Below are positions 55,185-64,000 of a DNA stretch of 64,000 nt, piece by piece (positions within the stretch are counted from its first letter, which is position 1; the number at the start of each line of letters is the position of its first letter). Source of the DNA: Solea solea (Eukaryota > Chordata > Actinopteri > Pleuronectiformes > Soleidae); the NCBI RefSeq assembly GCF_958295425.1, contig NC_081137.1, forward strand, positions 8,595,738 through 8,659,737, read 5' to 3'. Made by a program: the position numbers and the translations under genes. The notes under the pieces were generated by a model. It did no database searches, was not told the DNA's origin, and saw only the letters and a list, made by a program, of their open reading frames with translations.

Positions 55185-57982
55185 AAAAACACATCCAAAC
55201 AGTGAAATCATTGCAAAATCAAACACTGAGGGTACAGAAGTGTATCTTATAAGACGTTAACTTTATTTGTGAGGTTCATGTTACGGGACAGTAGAAAAAT
55301 TAAAAAAAATCAGAAAACAGCCGTATTCTTGCTGAATGTGCACAAAAACAGACACAAAGAGAAAAACACATCCAAACAGTGAAATCATTGCAAAATCAAA
55401 CACTGAGGGGACAGAAGTATATCTTATAAGATGGTAACTTTATTTGTGAGGTTCATGTTATGGGACAGTAGAAAAATGAAAAAAACAGAAAACAGCCGTA
55501 TTCTTGCTGAATGCGCACAAAAACAGACACAAAGAGAAAAACACATCCAAACACTGAAAGCATTGCAAAATCAAACACTGAGGGTAGATAAGTATATCTT
55601 ATAAGATTTTAACTTTATTTGTGAGGTTTATGTTATGGGACAGTAGAAAATTGAAAAAAATCAGAAAACAGCCGTATACTTGCTGAATGTGCACAAAAAC
55701 AGACACAAATAGAAAAACACATCCAAACAGTGAAATCATTGCAAAATCAAACACTGAGGGTAGATAAGTATATCTTATAAGATTTTAACTTTATTTGTGA
55801 GGTTTATGTTATGGGACAGTAGAAAATTGAAAAAAATCAGAAAACAGCCGTATACTTGCTGAATGTGCACAAAAACAGACACAAATAGAAAAACACATCC
55901 AAACAGTGAAATCATTGCAAAATCAAACACTGAGGGTACAGAAGTATATCTTATAAGATGTTAACTTTATTTGTGAGGTTTATGTTATGGGACAGTAGAA
56001 AATTGAAAAAAATCAGAAAACAGCCGTATACTTGCTGAATGTGCACAAAAACAGACACAAATAGAAAAACACATCCAAACAGTGAAATCATTGCAAAATC
56101 AAACACTGAGGGTAGATAAGTATATCTTATAAGATTTTAACTTTATTTGTGAGGTTTATGTTATGGGACAGTAGAAAATTGAAAAAAATCAGAAAACAGC
56201 CGTATACTTGCACAAAAACAGACACAAATAGAAAAACACATCCAAACAGTGAAATCATTGCAAAATCAAACACTGAAGGCATATAACTATATCTTATAAG
56301 ATTTTAACTTTATTTGTGAGGTTTATGTTATGGGACAGTAGAAAATTGAAAAAAATCAGAAAACAGCCGTATACTTGCTGAATGTGCACAAAAACAGACA
56401 CAAATAGAAAAACACATCTAAACAGTGAAATCATTGCAAAATCAAACACTGAGGGTACAGAAGTATATCTTATAAGATTTTAACTTTATTTGTGAGGTTT
56501 ATGTTATGGGACAGTAGAAAATTGAAAAAAATCAGAAAACAGCTGTATACTTGCTGAATGTGCACAAAAACAGACACAAAGAGAAAAACACATCCAAAGA
56601 GTGAAATCATTGCAAAATCAAACACTGAGGGTACAGAAGTGTATCTTATAAGACGTTAACTTTATTTGTGAGGTTCATGTTACGGGACAGTAGAAAAATT
56701 AAAAAAAATCAGAAAACAGCCGTATTCTTGCTGAATGTGCACAAAAACAGACACAAAGAGAAAAACACATCCAAACAGTGAAATCATTGCAAAATCAAAC
56801 ACTGAGGGGACAGAAGTATATCTTATAAGATGGTAACTTTATTTGTGAGGTTCATGTTATGGGACAGTAGAAAAATGAAAAAAACAGAAAACAGCCGTAT
56901 TCTTGCTGAATGCGCACAAAAACAGACACAAAGAGAAAAACACATCCAAACACTGAAAGCATTGCAAAATCAAACACTGAGGGTAGATAAGTATATCTTA
57001 TAAGATTTTAACTTTATTTGTGAGGTTTATGTTATGGGACAGTAGAAAATTGAAAAAAATCAGAAAACAGCCGTATACTTGCTGAATGTGCACAAAAACA
57101 GACACAAATAGAAAAACACATCCAAACAGTGAAATCATTGCAAAATCAAACACTGAGGGTAGATAAGTATATCTTATAAGATTTTAACTTTATTTGTGAG
57201 GTTTATGTTATGGGACAGTAGAAAATTGAAAAAAATCAGAAAACAGCCGTATACTTGCTGAATGTGCACAAAAACAGACACAAATAGAAAAACACATCCA
57301 AACAGTGAAATCATTGCAAAATCAAACACTGAGGGTACAGAAGTATATCTTATAAGATGTTAACTTTATTTGTGAGGTTTATGTTATGGGACAGTAGAAA
57401 ATTGAAAAAAATCAGAAAACAGCCGTATACTTGCTGAATGTGCACAAAAACAGACACAAATAGAAAAACACATCCAAACAGTGAAATCATTGCAAAATCA
57501 AACACTGAGGGTAGATAAGTATATCTTATAAGATTTTAACTTTATTTGTGAGGTTTATGTTATGGGACAGTAGAAAATTGAAAAAAATCAGAAAACAGCC
57601 GTATACTTGCACAAAAACAGACACAAATAGAAAAACACATCCAAACAGTGAAATCATTGCAAAATCAAACACTGAAGGCATATAACTATATCTTATAAGA
57701 TTTTAACTTTATTTGTGAGGTTTATGTTATGGGACAGTAGAAAATTGAAAAAAATCAGAAAACAGCCGTATACTTGCTGAATGTGCACAAAAACAGACAC
57801 AAATAGAAAAACACATCTAAACAGTGAAATCATTGCAAAATCAAACACTGAGGGTACAGAAGTATATCTTATAAGATTTTAACTTTATTTGTGAGGTTTA
57901 TGTTATGGGACAGTAGAAAATTGAAAAAAATCAGAAAACAGCTGTATACTTGCTGAATGTGCACAAAAACAGACACAAATAG
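55185..57982 (-). repeat. Higher-order repeat, 1,399 bp x 2 (8-mer)
   Basis: Diagnostic variants recur exactly 1,399 bp apart: atggtaac at 55431 and 56830, and gaaggcatataac at 56275 and 57674. 1,399 equals seven 176-bp monomers plus one 167-bp monomer. The copies match from about 55185/56584 until about 56580/57979. Confidence 0.82.
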
Positions 57983-60580
57983 AAAAACACATCCAAAGAG
58001 TGAAATCATTGCAAAATCAAACACTGAGGGTACAGAAGTATATCTTATAAGATGTTAACTTTATTTGTGAGGTTTATGTTATGGGACAGTAGAAAATTGA
58101 AAAAAATCAGAAAACAGCCGTATACTTGCTGAATGTGCACAAAAACAGACACAAATAGAAAAACACATCTAAACAGTGAAATCATTGCAAAATCAAACAC
58201 TGAGGGTACAGAAGTATATCTTATAAGATTTTAACTTTATTTGTGAGGTTTATGTTATGGGACAGTAGAAAATTGAAAAAAATCAGAAAACAGCTGTATA
58301 CTTGCTGAATGTGCACAAAAACAGACACAAATAGAAAAACACATCCAAAGAGTGAAATCATTGCAAAATCAAACACTGAGGGTACAGAAGTATATCTTAT
58401 AAGATGTTAACTTTATTTGTGAGGTTTATGTTATGGGACAGTAGAAAATTGAAAAAAATCAGAAAACAGCCGTATACTTGCTGAATGTGCACAAAAACAG
58501 ACACAAATAGAAAAACACATCCAAACAGTGAAATCATTGCAAAATCAAACACTGAGGGTAGATAAGTATATCTTATAAGATTTTAACTTTATTTGTGAGG
58601 TTTATGTTATGGGACAGTAGAAAATTGAAAAAAATCAGAAAACAGCCGTATACTTGCACAAAAACAGACACAAATAGAAAAACACATCCAAACAGTGAAA
58701 TCATTGCAAAATCAAACACTGAAGGCATATAACTATATCTTATAAGATTTTAACTTTATTTGTGAGGTTTATGTTATGGGACAGTAGAAAATTGAAAAAA
58801 ATCAGAAAACAGCCGTATACTTGCTGAATGTGCACAAAAACAGACACAAATAGAAAAACACATCTAAACAGTGAAATCATTGCAAAATCAAACACTGAGG
58901 GTACAGAAGTATATCTTATAAGATTTTAACTTTATTTGTGAGGTTTATGTTATGGGACAGTAGAAAATTGAAAAAAATCAGAAAACAGCTGTATACTTGC
59001 TGAATGTGCACAAAAACAGACACAAATAGAAAAACACATCCAAAGAGTGAAATCATTGCAAAATCAAACACTGAGGGTACAGAAGTATATCTTATAAGAT
59101 GTTAACTTTATTTGTGAGGTTTATGTTATGGGACAGTAGAAAATTGAAAAAAATCAGAAAACAGCCGTATACTTGCTGAATGTGCACAAAAACAGACACA
59201 AATAGAAAAACACATCTAAACAGTGAAATCATTGCAAAATCAAACACTGAGGGTACAGAAGTATATCTTATAAGATTTTAACTTTATTTGTGAGGTTTAT
59301 GTTATGGGACAGTAGAAAATTGAAAAAAATCAGAAAACAGCTGTATATTTGCTGAATGTGCACAAAAACAGACACAAATAGAAAAACACATCCAAAGAGT
59401 GAAATCATTGCAAAATCAAACACTGAGGGTACAGAAGTATATCTTATAAGATGTTAACTTTATTTGTGAGGTTTATGTTATGGGACAGTAGAAAATTGAA
59501 AAAAATCAGAAAACAGCCGTATACTTGCTGAATGTGCACAAAAACAGACACAAATAGAAAAACACATCCAAACAGTGAAATCATTGCAAAATCAAACACT
59601 GAGGGTAGATAAGTATATCTTATAAGATTTTAACTTTATTTGTGAGGTTTATGTTATGGGACAGTAGAAAATTGAAAAAAATCAGAAAACAGCCGTATAC
59701 TTGCACAAAAACAGACACAAATAGAAAAACACATCCAAACAGTGAAATCATTGCAAAATCAAACACTGAAGGCATATAACTATATCTTATAAGATTTTAA
59801 CTTTATTTGTGAGGTTTATGTTATGGGACAGTAGAAAATTGAAAAAAATCAGAAAACAGCCGTATACTTGCTGAATGTGCACAAAAACAGACACAAATAG
59901 AAAAACACATCTAAACAGTGAAATCATTGCAAAATCAAACACTGAGGGTACAGAAGTATATCTTATAAGATTTTAACTTTATTTGTGAGGTTTATGTTAT
60001 GGGACAGTAGAAAATTGAAAAAAATCAGAAAACAGCTGTATACTTGCTGAATGTGCACAAAAACAGACACAAATAGAAAAACACATCCAAAGAGTGAAAT
60101 CATTGCAAAATCAAACACTGAGGGTACAGAAGTATATCTTATAAGATGTTAACTTTATTTGTGAGGTTTATGTTATGGGACAGTAGAAAATTGAAAAAAA
60201 TCAGAAAACAGCCGTATACTTGCTGAATGTGCACAAAAACAGACACAAATAGAAAAACACATCTAAACAGTGAAATCATTGCAAAATCAAACACTGAGGG
60301 TACAGAAGTATATCTTATAAGATTTTAACTTTATTTGTGAGGTTTATGTTATGGGACAGTAGAAAATTGAAAAAAATCAGAAAACAGCTGTATACTTGCT
60401 GAATGTGCACAAAAACAGACACAAATAGAAAAACACATCCAAAGAGTGAAATCATTGCAAAATCAAACACTGAGGGTACAGAAGTATATCTTATAAGATG
60501 TTAACTTTATTTGTGAGGTTTATGTTATGGGACAGTAGAAAATTGAAAAAAATCAGAAAACAGCCGTATACTTGCACAAA
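57674..60580 (-). repeat. Higher-order repeat, 1,047 bp (6-mer), 2.8 copies
   Basis: The gaaggcatataac variant recurs at 57674, 58721 and 59768 (1,047 bp each: five 176-bp monomers plus one 167-bp). The order of the other marker variants (catctaaacag, cagctgtatac, ccaaagagtg, gggtagataag) is the same in copies 1 and 2, with one base difference noticed (59348). The third copy follows the pattern for about 0.8 kb and then diverges near 60578. Confidence 0.85.
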
Positions 60581-62148
60581 AACAGACACAAATAGAAAAA
60601 CACATTCAAAGAGTGAAATCATTGCAAAATCAAACACTGAGGGTACAGAAGTATATCATATAAGATGTTAACTTTATTTGTGAGGTTTATGTTATGGGAC
60701 AGTAGAAAATTGAAAAAAATCAGAAAACAGCCGTATACTTGCACAAAAACAGACACAAAAAGAAAAACACATCCAAACAGTGAAATCATTGCAAAATCAA
60801 ACACTGAGGGTACAGAAGTATATCTTATAAGATGTTAACTTTATTTGTGAGGTTTATGTTATGGGACAGTAGAAAATTGAAAAAAATCAGAAAACAGCCG
60901 TATACTTGCTGAATGTGCACAAAAACAGACACAAATAGAAAAACACATCCAAACAGTGAAATCATTGCAAAATCAAACACTGAGGGTACAGAAGTATATC
61001 TTATAAGATGTTAACTTTATTTGTGAGGTTTATGTTATGGGACAGTAGAAAATTGAAAAAAATCAGAAAACAGCCGTATACTTGCACAAAAACAGACACA
61101 AATAGAAAAACACATCCAAAGAGTGAAATCATTGCAAAATCAAACACTGAGGGTACAGAAGTATATCTTATAAGATGTTAACTTTATTTGTGAGGTTTAT
61201 GTTATGGGACAGTAGAAAATTGAAAAAAATCAGAAAACAGCCGTATACTTGCACAAAAACAGACACAAATAGAAAAACACATCCAAACAGTGAAATCATT
61301 GCAAAATCAAACACTGAAGGCATATAACTATATCTTATAAGATTTTAACTTTATTTGTGAGGTTTATGTTATGGGACAGTAGAAAATTGAAAAAAATCAG
61401 AAAACTGCCGTATACTTGCACAAAAACAGACACAAATAGAAAAACACATCCAAAGAGTGAAATCATTGCAAAATCAAACACTGAGGGTACAGAAGTATAT
61501 CTTATAAGATGTTAACTTTATTTGTGAGGTTTATGTTATGGGACAGTAGAAAATTGAAAAAAATCAGAAAACAGCCGTATACTTGCACAAAAACAGACAC
61601 AAATAGAAAAACACATCCAAACAGTGAAATCATTGCAAAATCAAACACTGAGGGTACAGAAGTATATCTTATAAGATTTTAACTTTATTTGTGAGGTTTA
61701 TGTTATGGGACAGTAGAAAATTGAAAAAAATCAGAAAACAGCCGTATACTTGCTGAATGTGCACAAAAACAGACACAAATAGAAAAACACATCCAAACAG
61801 TGAAATCATGGCAAAATCAAACACTGAGGGCAGATAAGTATTTCTTTTAAGATTTTAACTTTATTTGTGAGGTTTATGTTATGGGACAGTAGAAAATTGA
61901 AAAAAATCAGAAAACAGCCGTATACTTGCTGAATGTGCACAAAAACAGACACAAATAGAAAAACACATCCAAAGAGTGAAATCATTGCAAAATCAAACAC
62001 TGAGGGTACAGAAGTATATCTTATAAGATGTTAACTTTATTTGTGAGGTTTATGTTATGGGACAGTAGAAAATTGAAAAAAATCAGAAAACAGCCGTATA
62101 CTTGCACAAAAACAGACACAAATAGAAAAACACATCCAAAGAGTGAAA

Positions 62149-63520
62149 TCATTGCAAAATCAAACACTGAGGGTACAGAAGTATATCATATAAGATGTTA
62201 ACTTTATTTGTGAGGTTTATGTTATGGGACAGTAGAAAATTGAAAAAAATCAGAAAACAGCCGTATACTTGCACAAAAACAGACACAAAGAGAAAAACAC
62301 ATCCAAACACTGAAAGCATTGCAAAATCAAACACTGAGGGTAGATAAGTATATCTTATAAGATTTTAACTTTATTTGTGAGGTTTATGTTATGGGACAGT
62401 AGAAAATTGAAAAAAATCAGAAAACAGCCGTATACTTGCTGAATGTGCACAAAAACAGACACAAATAGAAAAACACATCCAAACAGTGAAATCATTGCAA
62501 AATCAAACACTGAGGGTAGATAAGTATATCTTATAAGATTTTAACTTTATTTGTGAGGTTTATGTTATGGGACAGTAGAAAATTGAAAAAAATCAGAAAA
62601 CAGCCGTATACTTGCTGAATGTGCACAAAAACAGACACAAATAGAAAAACACATCCAAACAGTGAAATCATTGCAAAATCAAACACTGAGGGTACAGAAG
62701 TATATCTTATAAGATGTTAACTTTATTTGTGAGGTTTATGTTATGGGACAGTAGAAAATTGAAAAAAATCAGAAAACAGCCGTATACTTGCACAAAAACA
62801 GACACAAATAGAAAAACACATCCAAAGAGTGAAATCATTGCAAAATCAAACACTGAGGGTACAGAAGTATATCATATAAGATGTTAACTTTATTTGTGAG
62901 GTTTATGTTATGGGACAGTAGAAAATTGAAAAAAATCAGAAAACAGCCGTATACTTGCACAAAAACAGACACAAAGAGAAAAACACATCCAAACACTGAA
63001 AGCATTGCAAAATCAAACACTGAGGGTAGATAAGTATATCTTATAAGATTTTAACTTTATTTGTGAGGTTTATGTTATGGGACAGTAGAAAATTGAAAAA
63101 AATCAGAAAACAGCCGTATACTTGCTGAATGTGCACAAAAACAGACACAAATAGAAAAACACATCCAAACAGTGAAATCATTGCAAAATCAAACACTGAG
63201 GGTAGATAAGTATATCTTATAAGATTTTAACTTTATTTGTGAGGTTTATGTTATGGGACAGTAGAAAATTGAAAAAAATCAGAAAACAGCCGTATACTTG
63301 CTGAATGTGCACAAAAACAGACACAAATAGAAAAACACATCCAAACAGTGAAATCATTGCAAAATCAAACACTGAGGGTACAGAAGTATATCTTATAAGA
63401 TGTTAACTTTATTTGTGAGGTTTATGTTATGGGACAGTAGAAAATTGAAAAAAATCAGAAAACAGCCGTATACTTGCTGAATGTGCACAAAAACAGACAC
63501 AAATAGAAAAACACATCCAA
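62149..63520 (-). repeat. Higher-order repeat, 686 bp (4-mer), about 2 copies
   Basis: The block starting at 62149 is repeated at 62835, 686 bp later (two 176-bp plus two 167-bp monomers), including the rare variants tatatcatataagatg and ccaaacactgaaagcattg. Confidence 0.75.
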
Positions 63521-64000
63521 ACAGTGAAATCATTGCAAAATCAAACACTGAGGGTAGATAAGTATATCTTATAAGATTTTAACTTTATTTGTGAGGTTTA
63601 TGTTATGGGACAGTAGAAAATTGAAAAAAATCAGAAAACAGCCGTATACTTGCACAAAAACAGACACAAATAGAAAAACACATCCAAACAGTGAAATCAT
63701 TGCAAAATCAAACACTGAAGGCATATAACTATATCTTATAAGATTTTAACTTTATTTGTGAGGTTTATGTTATGGGACAGTAGAAAATTGAAAAAAATCA
63801 GAAAACAGCCGTATACTTGCTGAATGTGCACAAAAACAGACACAAATAGAAAAACACATCTAAACAGTGAAATCATTGCAAAATCAAACACTGAGGGTAC
63901 AGAAGTATATCTTATAAGATTTTAACTTTATTTGTGAGGTTTATGTTATGGGACAGTAGAAAATTGAAAAAAATCAGAAAACAGCTGTATACTTGCTGAA

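Larger units (their letters stand above)
39811..64000 (-). repeat. 176-bp satellite, right arm, part 3 (array continues)
   Basis: Uninterrupted head-to-tail array of about 24.2 kb (roughly 138 monomers), running off the window. Subfamilies differ in the segment before the palindrome: actgagggtacagaagtatatc, gctaaagaaatataactattt and gctaaaggtatataac. They intermingle from 40 to 53 kb. From about 53.7 kb a 167-bp variant lacking tgaatgtgc appears, and the units become more uniform with higher-order periodicity. All monomers keep the tcttataaga core, apart from scattered point changes. No gene is present. Confidence 0.96.

Noticed and set aside
32144..64000. CRISPR-like array of regular repeats
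   Set aside because: The repeats are contiguous 176-bp monomers with no unique spacers and no cas genes, in a eukaryotic transposon-rich context. It is a satellite.

Overview
This looks like chromosomal DNA from a teleost fish. It contains non-LTR retrotransposons of fish-typical lineages (L2-like, Rex1/Babar-like, RTE/Rex3-like, L1-like), a Tc1 element, hAT-like and Harbinger-like non-autonomous elements, and a tRNA-headed SINE seen three times. The only host-gene evidence is a pair of terminal coding exons at 2912-3219. Nothing bacterial, phage or plasmid-like is present.

Layout. 1-4373: intergenic or intronic DNA with an L2 fragment, the last two exons of an unrecognised tail-anchored-type protein, and eroded retroposon debris. 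4374-10205: a complete, apparently very young LTR retroelement, with two 1,390-bp LTRs that look identical, a 4-bp target duplication, a primer-binding site, a polypurine tract and one intact 567-codon Gag-like ORF but no pol. 10749-12260: a decayed Tc1 transposon. 13095-14397: nested miniature DNA transposons. 15005-18113: a deleted Rex1-like LINE fused end to end with a 5'-truncated L2-like LINE. 18114-23425: mostly anonymous DNA with a SINE, an 88-bp hairpin and a hAT-like element. 23426-24745: an L1-clade fragment.

From about 24.9 kb the window enters a satellite domain. The monomer is about 176 bp (a 167-bp variant appears at the right). From 24.9 to 30.98 kb the monomers lie in one orientation, are divergent, and are split by two LINEs. 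A central 1.2-kb segment (30981-32143) contains seven copies of an unrelated 141-bp tandem repeat. From 32.14 kb to the end the same 176-bp satellite runs in the opposite orientation, roughly 160 monomers, interrupted only by an RTE/Rex3-like LINE (34835-37551) and a SINE (39430-39810). Toward the right edge the monomers become more alike and form higher-order repeats of 1,399, 1,047 and 686 bp. That is the organisation expected at the edge of a large, possibly centromeric or pericentromeric, array. The array continues beyond the window.

No set of cooperating host genes is visible. The biology here is that of transposons and satellite: young insertions (LTR element, RTE-like LINE, SINE) in and beside an array still being remodelled by unequal exchange. 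All family names come from reading motifs and translations by eye; no database search was possible.
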